DNA of 64,000 nt from contig NZ_AP023239.1 of the NCBI RefSeq assembly GCF_013393385.1, forward strand, positions 2,914,001 to 2,978,000, written 5' to 3'. Below the pieces are notes generated by a model, which was given only the letters and a program-made list of their open reading frames with translations, did not search any database and had not been told where the DNA came from. This DNA is from Paenibacillus sp. URB8-2 (GTDB lineage: Bacteria > Bacillota > Bacilli > Paenibacillales > Paenibacillaceae). This document shows, piece by piece, positions 8,668 through 17,587 of the stretch (position 1 is its first letter; each line of letters starts with the position of its first letter). The position numbers and the translations under genes are program-made.

Positions 8668-9021
8668 TTACTTTTTACTCATAAATAATGACGGCTTCAA
8701 TTCTTCGCTTTCAATGAGGATGGCGGTTAACCCTAAAGTGGACTTAGTTTCATGCCATTCATCTTTCTCCCAAAAAACGGCGTCTCCAGTTTGCACCTTA
8801 ACATATTCTTCATCTTTACCTCTCACATAACCTTCACCATTTATAATGATAAGAAGCTGAGGTACAACGGCTTGGTGATAACCGACGACACCATTTTCCT
8901 CTAAGTGCATACACCCGATATGTGCCGATTTATTGGTTTGAAGAATACGTGACATCGTAAAGTCGGAATTGAATTCTGTAATCTTTTTACCGCTATCTTT
9001 ACTAAATTGATAAAGCTCCAT
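8668..9021 (-). CDS. Small cupin-domain protein
   Basis: A 117-residue single-domain cupin. The conserved barrel is recognisable: GYHQAVVPQLLIIINGEGYVRG (cupin motif 1 region), then GDAVFWEKDEWHET (motif 2 with its His). AGGTTAAT precedes the ATG on the minus strand. The metal ligands of motif 1 are incomplete, so it may be a binding rather than catalytic cupin. It lies 17 bases downstream of the LysR gene on the same strand and may be cotranscribed with it. Confidence 0.82.
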   Translation of the reverse strand: MELYQFSKDSGKKITEFNSDFTMSRILQTNKSAHIGCMHLEENGVVGYHQAVVPQLLIIINGEGYVRGKDEEYVKVQTGDAVFWEKDEWHETKSTLGLTAILIESEELKPSLFMSKK

Positions 9022-9038
9022 AATTAACCTCCCATATG

Positions 9039-9938
9039 CTAAAAAGTATGATGAAATCCTGCCTCCAAGCTGTCCGCGAAAGCCTTCTGAATCGCAGACA
9101 TAGCGTGGTCCTTACGCCAGGCCAGATAGAACCCCCCGCGTTCCGGGATAATCCCTGGAAGATTGCGATATCCCAAGCTCCCCGATTCCAGCTCTGCCGC
9201 AATACCGATTTTGGAAAAAACGGCGACCGCATTGCCTTGAACGACCAGTCTCTTGACCGCCTCGGCACTATGCAGCTCCACCTTATTCCATAAATGCAAG
9301 CTGTTCAATTCAGCCCAGCTGTCGGCGAATTCCCGCAGACGGCTTCCTGGGGCATGCTGAATCCACGGCTCCCGGGCTATTTGGTCAGGCGCGATTTCAT
9401 TCATGTATACAAAAGGGTGCTCCGGAGGAAATATAAGTACAGCTTCATCGTCGATTATCTTTTTCAAATGTAAAGATTCGTCCGCCTGCCCGCCGCCGTG
9501 CAGAACGGCAAGTCCAATCTCGCGGCTTCGCAGCTGTTCACGCAAACCGTGTTCATCAGCTTCCGAAACGGTGATTTCAATTTCCGGGTAGTGTTGTACC
9601 ATACCGGCCAAAACAGCTGGCAGCAGGTAAGCCACCGGGATCGCCGATGCACCGATGTCCAGTTTGGCCTTGGAGCGGGAAATGGTTTTCTTTACGCTTC
9701 TTTCGGCTTCGGACGCTAGCGCGACAATACGAACAGCATATTGATGCAGCGCAAGACCGGCTTCAGTCAGCAGCACGCGGCCGCTCCGGTTCTGAAACAA
9801 AGGGGTGCCGAGTTCACTCTCCAGTGATTTCATATGAAACGAAACGGTCGGCTGCTTCAGGCCGAGTTCGGAAGCTACGTCGGTGACTTTTTTATATTTT
9901 TCAATGAGAACGACGATTTGCAATTTTAAAATATTCAT
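9039..9938 (-). CDS. LysR-family transcriptional regulator
   Basis: A 299-residue regulator. The start chosen is the ATG at 9938, six bases after GGAGGA; an upstream in-frame ATG (9968) lacks a binding site. Residues 1-60 form the winged helix (VTDVASELGLKQPTVSFHMKSLESELGTPLFQ), and the rest is a periplasmic-binding-protein-like effector domain. It is divergent from pstS across about 200 bases and upstream of the small cupin gene. Its target is unknown; autoregulation and control of the cupin gene are plausible. Confidence 0.9.
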   Translation of the reverse strand: MNILKLQIVVLIEKYKKVTDVASELGLKQPTVSFHMKSLESELGTPLFQNRSGRVLLTEAGLALHQYAVRIVALASEAERSVKKTISRSKAKLDIGASAIPVAYLLPAVLAGMVQHYPEIEITVSEADEHGLREQLRSREIGLAVLHGGGQADESLHLKKIIDDEAVLIFPPEHPFVYMNEIAPDQIAREPWIQHAPGSRLREFADSWAELNSLHLWNKVELHSAEAVKRLVVQGNAVAVFSKIGIAAELESGSLGYRNLPGIIPERGGFYLAWRKDHAMSAIQKAFADSLEAGFHHTF

Positions 9939-10146
9939 GGGATTTCCTCCGCTTAAACTGTGATTCACAGATATTCTCTTCGTATATTATAGAATATTTC
10001 TATATCGTTATACATATTCTATTTCTTTTTTTATCTTTCATTTTACACAAGTCGGGGGTTTAACTAACGTAGGGATTTTACAATTAATGATGTCAGGGCA
10101 AACGAGCCTAATTAACGACACCAAATGTAGGAGGAGACAAACAACA

Positions 10147-11097
10147 ATGCGCTCTAGAAAATCCTGGGTTATGGCACTTGCATTAACAGGTGTATTGGCA
10201 CTTTCGGCATGCGGAAATAATGGGGGAAATAATACGGCTAACGGCGGTAACGCAGGGGCCAGCAACGCGCCTACACAAACAAACAGCGGCGCAGAACTCA
10301 GCGGTTCGATTCTTGCTTCCGGCTCCACGGCCCTTCAGCCCCTGGTTGAACAGGTTGCCGAGAAATTTATGGAGCAGCACGCAGGCTTGGATATTCAGGT
10401 TCAAGGCGGCGGCAGCGGCACTGGACTCACACAGGTTGCAGAAAAACAAGTGGATATCGGTAACTCCGACGTATTCGCAGAAGAGAAACTGAAAGACGCG
10501 GATGCCGAGAAAGCGAAGGCGCTCGTCGATCATCAGGTTGCAGTAGTCGCGATTACGGCTGTTAGCAACCCGGCTGTAGGCGTTGACTCTTTGACGAAAC
10601 AGCAGCTGGTTGATATTTTCACCGGCAAAATCACGAACTGGAAAGAAGTAGGCGGCGCGGATCAAAAGATCCAGATCATCAACCGTCCGGCAAGCTCCGG
10701 CACACGCGCAACATTCGAAAAGTTCGCGCTGGGAACCAAGACGGAAGATCTTCCAGGCTCCATTCAGGAAGATTCCTCGGGTACCGTTAAGAAGATCATC
10801 GGCGAAACTCCGGGAGCAATCGGATACCTGGCTCTGTCTTACCTTGATGAATCGGTTCAAACTTTGAAATATGATAGTGTTGACCCATCCGTGGACAACG
10901 TAATCAGCGGTAAATATCCGGTTTGGGCATATGAGCATATGTACACGAACGGCGAACCGAACGAAACGGTAAAAGCGTTCCTGGACTACTTCCTGACTGA
11001 CGAGGTTCAAAACGGCGATGTAACCGAGCTTGGGTACATTCCGGCCTCGAAGATGCAAGTTTCCCGCGATGTTGCCGGAACTGTAACGAACAAATAA
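10147..11097 (+). CDS. pstS: Phosphate ABC transporter substrate-binding lipoprotein PstS
   Basis: A 316-residue lipoprotein starting at the ATG at 10147, nine bases after AGGAGG. A signal peptide ends in the lipobox LSAC (Cys22), followed by a low-complexity Asn/Gly linker. The PstS phosphate-binding loops are visible: GSILASGSTALQP, QGGGSGTGL, DIGNSDVFAEE and NRPASSGTRATFEKF. It captures phosphate outside the membrane and delivers it to PstC/PstA. First gene of pstS-pstC-pstA-pstB; a hairpin after it probably lowers expression of the downstream genes relative to PstS. The PhoR/PhoP system is not in this window. Confidence 0.96.
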   Translation: MRSRKSWVMALALTGVLALSACGNNGGNNTANGGNAGASNAPTQTNSGAELSGSILASGSTALQPLVEQVAEKFMEQHAGLDIQVQGGGSGTGLTQVAEKQVDIGNSDVFAEEKLKDADAEKAKALVDHQVAVVAITAVSNPAVGVDSLTKQQLVDIFTGKITNWKEVGGADQKIQIINRPASSGTRATFEKFALGTKTEDLPGSIQEDSSGTVKKIIGETPGAIGYLALSYLDESVQTLKYDSVDPSVDNVISGKYPVWAYEHMYTNGEPNETVKAFLDYFLTDEVQNGDVTELGYIPASKMQVSRDVAGTVTNK

Positions 11098-11131
11098 ACC
11101 GGTATCTAAAAGTAAAAGCTTTATAGATTTC

Positions 11132-11160
11132 AGAGGCGGAGTTCTTCTGCCTCTCTTTTC
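11132..11160 (+). terminator. Partial terminator/attenuator between pstS and pstC
   Basis: AGAGGC...GCCTCT stem with an 11-base loop and a short CTTTTC tail, placed in the 85-base gap between pstS and pstC. The weak T run suits partial termination, which would give PstS in excess over the permease. Confidence 0.55.
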
Positions 11161-11182
11161 ACTTTAAAGAGAAGGGACCTAC

Positions 11183-12103
11183 ATGATAGTGCAAAACAAC
11201 AAAATCGCGCAGAATCACAAGTCGCGTATTGAAAAACATCATATCGAAGACTTTATCGGACGCTCTTATATGTCCTTTTGTGTTCTTCTGCTTATTGTCG
11301 CCATTATTTCGATGGTGTATTTTGTGATGTCTAAGGGCATTTCGACGTTTGTCGTCGACAAGGTAAGCGTTTCGGACTTCTTTTTCGGAACGAAGTGGTC
11401 TCCGGAAGGAAGCCCACCTTCTTTTGGAGCGCTGCCATTCATTGCTGGCTCCTTTGTCACGACGCTGCTGGCCGCGCTGATTGCCAGTCCGTTAAGCATT
11501 TGCGCCGCGCTGTTCATGACCGAAATCGTTCCGGGATGGGGGAAAAAGCTGCTTCAGCCCGTCATCGAGCTTTTGTCGGGTATACCTTCCGTCGTCTACG
11601 GCTTTGTCGGACTCAGCGTGATTGTGCCGTTCTTACGGAACGTGTTCCCCGGACAAGGAATCGGCGTTGCCGCCGGCTCGCTCGTGCTGTCGGTTATGAT
11701 TTTGCCGACGATTACCAGCGTAACTGTCGATGCGCTGTCCGCGCTTCCGCAGAATTTGAAGGAATCCTCCTTTGCTCTTGGCGCCACCCGCTGGCAGACC
11801 ATCGCCCGGGTTATTATTCCGACTACGCTGCCTGCCATTCTGACCGGTGTCGTATTGGGCATGGCCCGCGCTTTCGGCGAAGCGCTCGCGGTCCAAATGG
11901 TTATCGGGAACGCGCCGTTCATTCCGACATCGCTATTTGAATCGGCATCGACGCTCACCAGCGTCATCACACTCGGAATGGGTAATACAACGATGGGATC
12001 GCCGCAAAACAATTCGCTTTGGAGTATGGCGCTTGTTCTCATGCTGATGACCTTCTTATTCGTATTCATTGTCCGCCTGCTGGAAAAAAGGAGGGCAATC
12101 TAA
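11183..12103 (+). CDS. pstC: Phosphate ABC transporter permease PstC
   Basis: A 306-residue inner-membrane protein with a cytoplasmic N-terminal tail, a long first helix and five further helices. The permease EAA-type loop is present (ALPQNLKESSFALGATRWQTI), as is the PstC-typical LLSGIPSVVYGFVGL. It forms the channel with PstA. Its TAA overlaps the pstA ATG by one base, so translation is coupled. Confidence 0.95.
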   Translation: MIVQNNKIAQNHKSRIEKHHIEDFIGRSYMSFCVLLLIVAIISMVYFVMSKGISTFVVDKVSVSDFFFGTKWSPEGSPPSFGALPFIAGSFVTTLLAALIASPLSICAALFMTEIVPGWGKKLLQPVIELLSGIPSVVYGFVGLSVIVPFLRNVFPGQGIGVAAGSLVLSVMILPTITSVTVDALSALPQNLKESSFALGATRWQTIARVIIPTTLPAILTGVVLGMARAFGEALAVQMVIGNAPFIPTSLFESASTLTSVITLGMGNTTMGSPQNNSLWSMALVLMLMTFLFVFIVRLLEKRRAI

Positions 12104-12999
12104 TGAAAGCAAGAACTGTTGACAAGATCGCCACCGGGATCATTGTAACATTAGCTCTGCTCATCGTTGCCGTTCTGGCCGGTCTGCTCGGATATATTTT
12201 ATTCCGGGGCCTAAGTCACATCAGCTGGGATTTTCTGACCTCTGCTCCACAAAAAATTCGTGCGGGCGGCGGTGTCGGTCCGCAGCTGTTCAACTCGTTG
12301 TTCCTGCTTGTCCTGACGCTGCTGATTACCGTCCCGCTTGGGCTTGGAGCCGGCATCTACATGGCGGAGTATGCGCGTCCGGGAAGAATCACCGGTTTTA
12401 TCCGTCTTATTGTTGAGGTCCTGTCATCCTTCCCGTCGATCGTCGTCGGCTTGTTCGGCCTGCTGCTCATCGTCAACATTTTCGGCCTCGGATTCTCCCT
12501 GGTTTCAGGAGCGCTGGCACTGACGGTATTCAATCTTCCGCTGATGGTGCGGATCACCGAGCAGGCGTTCCGCAGCGTTCCCGCGCAGCAGAAGGAAGCC
12601 GGTTTCGCGCTTGGGCTCTCTAAGTGGAAAATCGTCACCACCGTTCTGTTCCCGGTGGCGCTGCCCGCGATCATTACGGGAACAATTCTGTCTGCCGGCC
12701 GGGTATTCGGCGAAGCCGCCGCCCTGATGTTCACGGCGGGGATGAGCAGCCCGCGGCTGAACTTTAGCAACTGGAATCCGCTTAGTCCGTCTTCGCCGCT
12801 GAACCCGTTCCGCCCGGCAGAGACGCTGGCTGTGCATATTTGGAAGATCAATAGCGAAGGACTCGCCCCTGATGCGGTACAGATCGCCGCTGGAGCGTCG
12901 GCTGTCCTGGTCATTACGGTTCTGATCTTTAATCTGGCCGCCCGCTACGTAGGCAGATTGATCTACCGGAAGCTTACCGCTTCGCGGAGAATGAATTAG
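12103..12999 (+). CDS. pstA: Phosphate ABC transporter permease PstA
   Basis: A 298-residue permease starting at the ATG at 12103, with GGAGGG upstream and a one-base overlap with pstC. Six membrane helices are seen, with the PstA signatures VEVLSSFPSIVVGLFGLLL and the EAA loop SVPAQQKEAGFALGLSKWKI, and a C-terminal region containing NPFRPAETLAVHIWK. Longer in-frame starts upstream would overlap pstC further and are rejected. Partner of PstC and PstB. Confidence 0.95.
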   Translation: MKARTVDKIATGIIVTLALLIVAVLAGLLGYILFRGLSHISWDFLTSAPQKIRAGGGVGPQLFNSLFLLVLTLLITVPLGLGAGIYMAEYARPGRITGFIRLIVEVLSSFPSIVVGLFGLLLIVNIFGLGFSLVSGALALTVFNLPLMVRITEQAFRSVPAQQKEAGFALGLSKWKIVTTVLFPVALPAIITGTILSAGRVFGEAAALMFTAGMSSPRLNFSNWNPLSPSSPLNPFRPAETLAVHIWKINSEGLAPDAVQIAAGASAVLVITVLIFNLAARYVGRLIYRKLTASRRMN

Positions 13000-13015
13000 A
13001 GTGGAGGAATAGAAC

Positions 13016-13816
13016 ATGGAAGCGACACTTACGGCACCGCAAGTTTTACAGGAATCAAAGGTGGAGAAAAATTTCCGTACCGAAAGTTTGAGTATCTTTT
13101 ACGGTACTTACGAAGCCGTGAAAGGCATTAGCCTGCCTTTCCCCGAGAAGTCGGTTACGGCGCTGATCGGGCCTTCCGGCTGCGGCAAGTCGACCTTTCT
13201 GCGGTCACTGAACCGTATGAACGATGAAATATCCGGGTCGACGACCAAAGGAAGCATTTGGATCGACGGTGTGGACATCAACGCCTCGGGCACGGATGTT
13301 ATCAAGCTGCGCCAGAAAATCGGCATGGTCTGGCAGAAGCCCAATCCCTTTTATAAATCGATTTATGACAATATCGCTTTCGGGCCGAGATACCACGGGG
13401 TGAAGGGAAAGAAAGCGCTGGATGAGATTGTCGAGAGCAGTCTGCGCCGAGCCGCCTTGTGGGACGAGGTTAAGGACCGTTTGAAGGATTCCGCCCTGGC
13501 GCTCTCCGGCGGCCAGCAGCAGCGTCTCTGTATCGCCCGGGCTCTGTCGGTCAATCCGCAGATCCTTCTGTTAGACGAACCAGCTTCGGCGCTTGACCCG
13601 GTTTCCACCGGCAAGATTGAAGAACTCATCAAGGAACTGAAAGAGGAGCTGCGCATCGTTATCGTTACCCACAATATGCAGCAGGCGGCGCGGATCTCCG
13701 ATTATACGGCTTACTTTTATCTCGGCCAACTGATTGAATACGGGCTGACAGAGAAGGTATTTACAAATCCGGAGAATTCGATGACCCAAGAATACATCAT
13801 GGGCCGTTTCGGCTGA
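13016..13816 (+). CDS. pstB: Phosphate ABC transporter ATP-binding protein PstB
   Basis: A 266-residue ATPase with GGAGG before its ATG, 16 bases after pstA. Walker A is GPSGCGKST (residues 52-60), the ABC signature LSGGQQQRL, Walker [14 protein letters not shown], and the switch His in VTHNMQQA. It powers phosphate import through PstCA. Last gene of the operon; no phoU follows, and a terminator lies about 55 bases downstream. Confidence 0.96.
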   Translation: MEATLTAPQVLQESKVEKNFRTESLSIFYGTYEAVKGISLPFPEKSVTALIGPSGCGKSTFLRSLNRMNDEISGSTTKGSIWIDGVDINASGTDVIKLRQKIGMVWQKPNPFYKSIYDNIAFGPRYHGVKGKKALDEIVESSLRRAALWDEVKDRLKDSALALSGGQQQRLCIARALSVNPQILLLDEPASALDPVSTGKIEELIKELKEELRIVIVTHNMQQAARISDYTAYFYLGQLIEYGLTEKVFTNPENSMTQEYIMGRFG

Positions 13817-13870
13817 GTTTACAAAGTTGCAAATTCATTCTCCTGAATGTTCAGGTCACCCACCGGGATC

Positions 13871-13909
13871 AAACCGCTTCTTGATTAGAAGAGGGGATTC
13901 CGGTTTTTT
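13871..13909 (+). terminator. Terminator of the pst operon
   Basis: AAACCG pairs with CGGTTT around an inner CTTC-ttgatta-GAAG stem, followed by TTTTTTG. Confidence 0.65.
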
Positions 13910-13950
13910 GCATGCAACAAGGATTTTAATAATAAGGTTAAAAATAAGGA

Positions 13951-13998
13951 TTGCAAAACTAATATCATTAGTTTATATTATAACTAATAAGATTAGTT
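13951..13998 (+). promoter_or_regulatory. Promoter with two palindromic operators upstream of the MBL-fold gene
   Basis: A -35 TTGCAA (13951-13956) and a -10 TATATT (13974-13979) are 17 bases apart. The spacer is filled by the palindrome AAACTAATATCATTAGTTT (13956-13974). A second copy, AACTAATAAGATTAGTT (13982-13998), overlaps the expected transcription start. Both share the half-site AACTAAT with a 3-base centre, and their centres are 25 bases apart. This layout is typical of repression by a dimeric TetR- or MarR-type protein. No such regulator gene is adjacent. Confidence 0.7.
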
Positions 13999-14011
13999 TG
14001 GAGGGAAGACC

Positions 14012-14737
14012 ATGAGAATAACACGTGACAACTGGCTGCTTCAGCTCACTTGGATGCCGCGTCTGTTTCCGGTAAACTGTTATATTGTGGAAGAAGAGAA
14101 AGACCTGACCCTGATTGATGCAGGGATGTCTTTCAGTCTGAACGGCATTCTCCGCACTGCCGAATCGCTCGGCAAGCCGCTGGCCCGGATCGTGCTGACC
14201 CATGCGCATGATGATCATGTCGGAGCGCTCGATGCATTGAAGAAAGAGCTGCCGCAAGCAGAGCTGTATATATCGGAGAGGGACTCGGCGCTGCTGCGCG
14301 GCGACAGTTCGCTGCGTTCCGGGGAGCCGGCAACGCCTGTCCGTGGTGGAGTTCCCAAGAGCATAACCAGCGTTCCCGATCATTTGCTCCACGATGGCGA
14401 CGAGATCGGTTCACTAACTGCCATCTTCACACCGGGACATACGCCAGGATCAATGTCCTTTCTCGACCGGAGGAGCGGTGCGGTTATCGCGGGCGATGCG
14501 TTTCAGACCTTCCGCGGTACAGCGGTATCGGGTACAGTCGTGCCACTGTTCCCCTTTCCTGCAATGGCCACCTGGAACAAGGAAGCCGCTTTGGAGAGTG
14601 CTGTTAAAATTCAACAGCTGAACCCATCGCTTCTTGCGGTAGGGCACGGGAATTTGCTGAAACAGCCCGGCGAACGGCTGCGCAGCGCCATTGCGAAAGC
14701 TGAAGCCGGTTTGAAACCGCAAGGTCTTACTTCATAA
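14012..14737 (+). CDS. MBL-fold metallo-hydrolase
   Basis: A 241-residue protein with GGAGGG before its ATG. The metallo-beta-lactamase metal-binding motif THAHDDHVG (His64, His66, Asp68, His69) is complete, with a further His in FTPGHTPGS, Asp in IAGDAF and a final His in GHGN. Such stand-alone MBL proteins include glyoxalase II-like thioesterases, quorum-quenching lactonases and others; the substrate is not clear. It stands alone, behind a promoter with two operators of the same sequence, so its expression is probably induced by a ligand. Confidence 0.88.
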   Translation: MRITRDNWLLQLTWMPRLFPVNCYIVEEEKDLTLIDAGMSFSLNGILRTAESLGKPLARIVLTHAHDDHVGALDALKKELPQAELYISERDSALLRGDSSLRSGEPATPVRGGVPKSITSVPDHLLHDGDEIGSLTAIFTPGHTPGSMSFLDRRSGAVIAGDAFQTFRGTAVSGTVVPLFPFPAMATWNKEAALESAVKIQQLNPSLLAVGHGNLLKQPGERLRSAIAKAEAGLKPQGLTS

Positions 14738-15164
14738 AAGTAACGGAAGATACGTCAAGTCGCCTAGAGCAGGACTAGGCCGGGGCAAAATTGTAACGGC
14801 AGACGCGCAAATTGCTGACGAGTATGGAATGGAAAGAGTGCCGCTGGCGGCGCATGCCGCCAGGTGTGCATACGTCCCCCTTCGTTGTATAATCACATTA
14901 ACGGACAGGGACAGGCCGGACTGCGGGTACTGCTTGCGCATAATCGCTGTCCTGAGTCCTTACAATCTGGGCACAAAAGGCGAATTTCATGCCCTCAGGG
15001 AACAGCGCAGCATTTTGCACGTGTTCGCGTCGCTTGGAGCAGAGTGAGGCTTCGGCATGCCGCTTGACGTGAGCGACAGCCTGTCAGCTACACTTAGCGC
15101 TTTTCCGGCGGGCGTTGACCAGGTCAGAGAATAAGGTAAGCCGAATTAGGAGGAGAGAGTTAGC
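14738..15164. other. Intergenic region without a recognisable gene
   Basis: About 430 bases. Short frames exist but none has a good ribosome binding site or a family I recognise. An 8-bp perfect hairpin (CTGGCGGC-GCAT-GCCGCCAG, 14844-14863) and a TATAAT (14888-14893) are visible. It may be a decayed gene or a long leader of the next gene. Confidence 0.35.
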
Positions 15165-15851
15165 ATGGTACAGGAAGCAACACCGGCGGCGTCTTTTACT
15201 TTTGAAGATGCCGCTGAACTTGTCGCACATATCGGGATATTGCCGCTCGCACCGCTTATTCCGGAGCACCCTTCGCTTAAGTCACTCACGAGAGAAGAGG
15301 ATTGGCATACGGATACAGAGCTTGATCCATGGCAGTGGCGGGTAAGGTTTCCTGGAGAAGGCCAAGCGACTTACGGCAAATTTCTGAAGAAAAAGGCCGT
15401 GCTGGTCGCAAGGGAATGGTTCCCTTATTTTGCTGCCGTATCGGGAAATGCCCGTACGTTTAAGGACCGCTACAACAACGGCTTAGCCAGCAGGGAAGCG
15501 TTCAGTATCCTGGAGATCGTAGAGAGAAATGAGGGAATTGAGACGCGTCAGCTTCGGGCGGAAGCTGAAATGAAAGCTAAAGAGAAGAAGACCGCTTTTG
15601 ACAACGCCTTGAACGAGCTGCAGGGAAGTGTCGATATCGTCATTTCCGGAGTTCGTCCACGGCTTAACGCAGATGGAGCAAAAAACGGCTGGAACAGCAC
15701 ATCCTTTGAAACGGCCGCCCACTGGATGCGCGAGAATGGAATCGAACCGTTCGCAGGAACAAGGGAGGAAGCCGCTCTATGGCTGAAGGCCCGGATGGAA
15801 CCGGTGTGGTCGCAGGCCGCAATAGCATGGATCCACAAATTATGGGCATAG
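15165..15851 (+). CDS. AlkZ-related protein (conserved in Bacillota)
   Basis: A 228-residue protein with AGGAGGAGAG before its ATG. It matches a family often labelled AlkZ-related in Firmicutes: LVAHIGILPLAPLIPEHPSL, then HTDTELDPWQWRVRFP, YGKFLKKKAVLVAREWFPYF, a middle region with RAEAEMKAKEKKTAFDNAL, and NGWNSTSFETAAHWM near the end. The name reflects distant similarity to YcaQ/AlkZ crosslink-repair glycosylases. A DNA repair role is not shown. Assignment is from memory of the family. Confidence 0.65.
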   Translation: MVQEATPAASFTFEDAAELVAHIGILPLAPLIPEHPSLKSLTREEDWHTDTELDPWQWRVRFPGEGQATYGKFLKKKAVLVAREWFPYFAAVSGNARTFKDRYNNGLASREAFSILEIVERNEGIETRQLRAEAEMKAKEKKTAFDNALNELQGSVDIVISGVRPRLNADGAKNGWNSTSFETAAHWMRENGIEPFAGTREEAALWLKARMEPVWSQAAIAWIHKLWA

Positions 15852-15865
15852 CGTCTATGCCCTCC

Positions 15866-15917
15866 AAACAAAAACGGCTGTTTCCTCGCCTCGAAATGAA
15901 GGAACGGATTAGCCGTA
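15866..15917 (-). terminator. Terminator of the small membrane protein gene
   Basis: On the minus strand ACGGCT...TTCCT pairs with AGGAAACAGCCGT, followed by TTTTTGTTT. It lies 35 bases after the minus-strand stop and between convergent genes. Confidence 0.65.
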
Positions 15918-15951
15918 AGCGCTTTCTATTGGATTGGTAAAATAGAATCCG

Positions 15952-16131
15952 TCAGTCGAACATCGGGAGAATAAAAGCAACCAGAAAGTACAGGAAACCC
16001 ATGAAGAGCATGACGTAAGCGGTGTATTTGACGGCGTTGGCAGCATCGACGCGATTGTCGTACAACGGCTCCCCATCATGGTCTTCCTCTTCATTCCGTT
16101 CGGCCTCATTCGAATACGGATCTTTCATCAT
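15952..16131 (-). CDS. Small single-pass membrane protein
   Basis: A 59-residue protein starting at the first of two consecutive ATGs at 16131, 8 bases after GGAGG on the minus strand; a longer upstream start is not supported by a binding site. The first half is acidic and hydrophilic (EAERNEEEDHDGEP), the second half is one hydrophobic helix (YVMLFMGFLYFLVAFILP). I do not recognise the family. It lies convergent to the AlkZ-related gene and has its own terminator. Confidence 0.65.
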   Translation of the reverse strand: MMKDPYSNEAERNEEEDHDGEPLYDNRVDAANAVKYTAYVMLFMGFLYFLVAFILPMFD

Positions 16132-16271
16132 CTTAATCGCCTCCTTGGATGTTAACTTCCACATCTCTATTGTGACATTTTTGTGAATTAAAATCAACAG
16201 AATTGTGTCTATAAATTGAACAAAATTTGAAATGTTCATGAACCCTCATTTTTCTGATCGTGCAGGCGCGC

Positions 16272-16315
16272 AAAAAGCCCGGTTCCTCCATAGAGGGAGA
16301 AACCGGGCTTTTTCC
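16272..16315 (-). terminator. Bidirectional terminator downstream of the aminopeptidase pair
   Basis: AAAAAGCCCGGTT...AACCGGGCTTTTT forms a long stem with A and T tracts on both sides. It lies 28 bases after the minus-strand stop of the second aminopeptidase gene. Confidence 0.85.
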
Positions 16316-16342
16316 GAATATTTAGTTGGTTGAATCCTGTTC

Positions 16343-17569
16343 TTATACCCATCCGCCATTGCGGAAAATAGGTTCAGCCGTGCCGTCATCTGTAATGCCG
16401 TCAATGTCCATCTCCGGGGAGCCCATCATGAAATCGACGTGAATAAGACTCTGGTTCATTCCGCGCCCGGTCAGCTCTTCCTCCGTAAGCGATGTGCCGC
16501 CTTCGAGGGTGAAAGCATATGAAGCTCCCAGTGCCAAATGACAGGAAGCATTCTCGTCAAACAATGTGGTGTAGTAGAGAATGCCGCTTTCCGAAATTGG
16601 GGAACGGTGGGGGACAAGCGCTACTTCGCCGAGTGAAGCAGCTCCTTCATCCATTGAGAACAGAACTGCCAGCTTGTCCTGCCCTACTTCAGCGGTATAG
16701 TCCGTTACCTTGCCGTCCGTAAAGGTTAGGGTAAAGCGGTCAATGACGCTTCCCGCGTAGCTGAGCGGCTTGCTGCTGCTGACTTTGCCGGTCGTCCCGT
16801 CGCGGTGGGGAACCGTAAACACTTCCTCGGTAGGAATGTTGGCCAGAAAAGGAACGCCCTTGCCGTTCACCGCTCCGGCCTGGCACCAGATGTGGCCCTC
16901 CGGCAGTTCGACGGTCAGGTCGGTGCCCGGCGCTATGTAATGCAGCTTGCGGTACTTGCGCTCATTCAGCTTATCGCAGCGGCGCTTCAGTCCGTCAAGA
17001 TGCAGCCGCCAGGCTTCAAGCGGGTCTTCCACATCCGCGCGTACAGCGCGGAAAATCGCGTCCCACAGCAGATTGATCCGCTCCTCCTCCGGAGCATCCG
17101 GGAATACTTTGGCCGCCCAGGAGGCCGAAGGGTAAGCGACGCCGCTCCAGCTCGCGTGGTTGCCCATCAGCAGTTGGCGGTAACCTGTCATCGCTTCGGC
17201 CGAGACTCGCTGATTCATGGTGATCCGCTTCGGATCGACGCCCTTCAGCAGATCCGGATCGGTCGAGATAATTGTCAGGAAGCAGGCGTTGCCCCGCGCA
17301 AGCTCCTCCATCTCATCCGCGAATCGTTTCGGCGGCTCCGAGAACGATTCCTCCGGGGCCAGGTCGTAGCGCGTCCGCGTTACGACTTCATCCGAATAAT
17401 TTACCTTGACCAGCTTGGCTCCCGCCTCGTAAGCTTTGCGGACGACCAGGCGAACCAGTTCGGCCGATGCGATATCCGCATTGACTACCAGCGTCTGCCC
17501 AGGCTGTATATTGACGCCGACCTTTACGGCAAGCAGCGCATAATTCTCCAGTTTTTGATTGAAATCCAA
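16343..17569 (-). CDS. M29-family aminopeptidase (AmpS/thermophilic metalloprotease type), downstream copy
   Basis: A 408-residue cytoplasmic aminopeptidase. The M29 fold is clear: an N-terminal domain (VGVNIQPGQTLVVN, then KVNYSDE) and a C-terminal metal site with Glu in NIPTEEVF, Glu and His in GEVALVPH, His in ASCHLALG and Asp in HVDFMMGS. Members remove N-terminal residues from peptides using Co, Zn or Mn. AAGGAGGG precedes its ATG, which lies 18 bases after the stop of a close paralogue, so the two form a tandem-duplicated operon. Confidence 0.92.
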   Translation of the reverse strand: MDFNQKLENYALLAVKVGVNIQPGQTLVVNADIASAELVRLVVRKAYEAGAKLVKVNYSDEVVTRTRYDLAPEESFSEPPKRFADEMEELARGNACFLTIISTDPDLLKGVDPKRITMNQRVSAEAMTGYRQLLMGNHASWSGVAYPSASWAAKVFPDAPEEERINLLWDAIFRAVRADVEDPLEAWRLHLDGLKRRCDKLNERKYRKLHYIAPGTDLTVELPEGHIWCQAGAVNGKGVPFLANIPTEEVFTVPHRDGTTGKVSSSKPLSYAGSVIDRFTLTFTDGKVTDYTAEVGQDKLAVLFSMDEGAASLGEVALVPHRSPISESGILYYTTLFDENASCHLALGASYAFTLEGGTSLTEEELTGRGMNQSLIHVDFMMGSPEMDIDGITDDGTAEPIFRNGGWV

Positions 17570-17587
17570 ATCCCGACCCTCCTTGAA

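Noticed and set aside
10041..10083. TTTTACA/TTTAACT/TTTTACA motifs upstream of pstS as a PhoP box
   Set aside because: The motifs are 17-18 bases apart, not the regular ~11-base spacing of PhoP repeats. PhoP control of pst is likely from family knowledge but not shown here.
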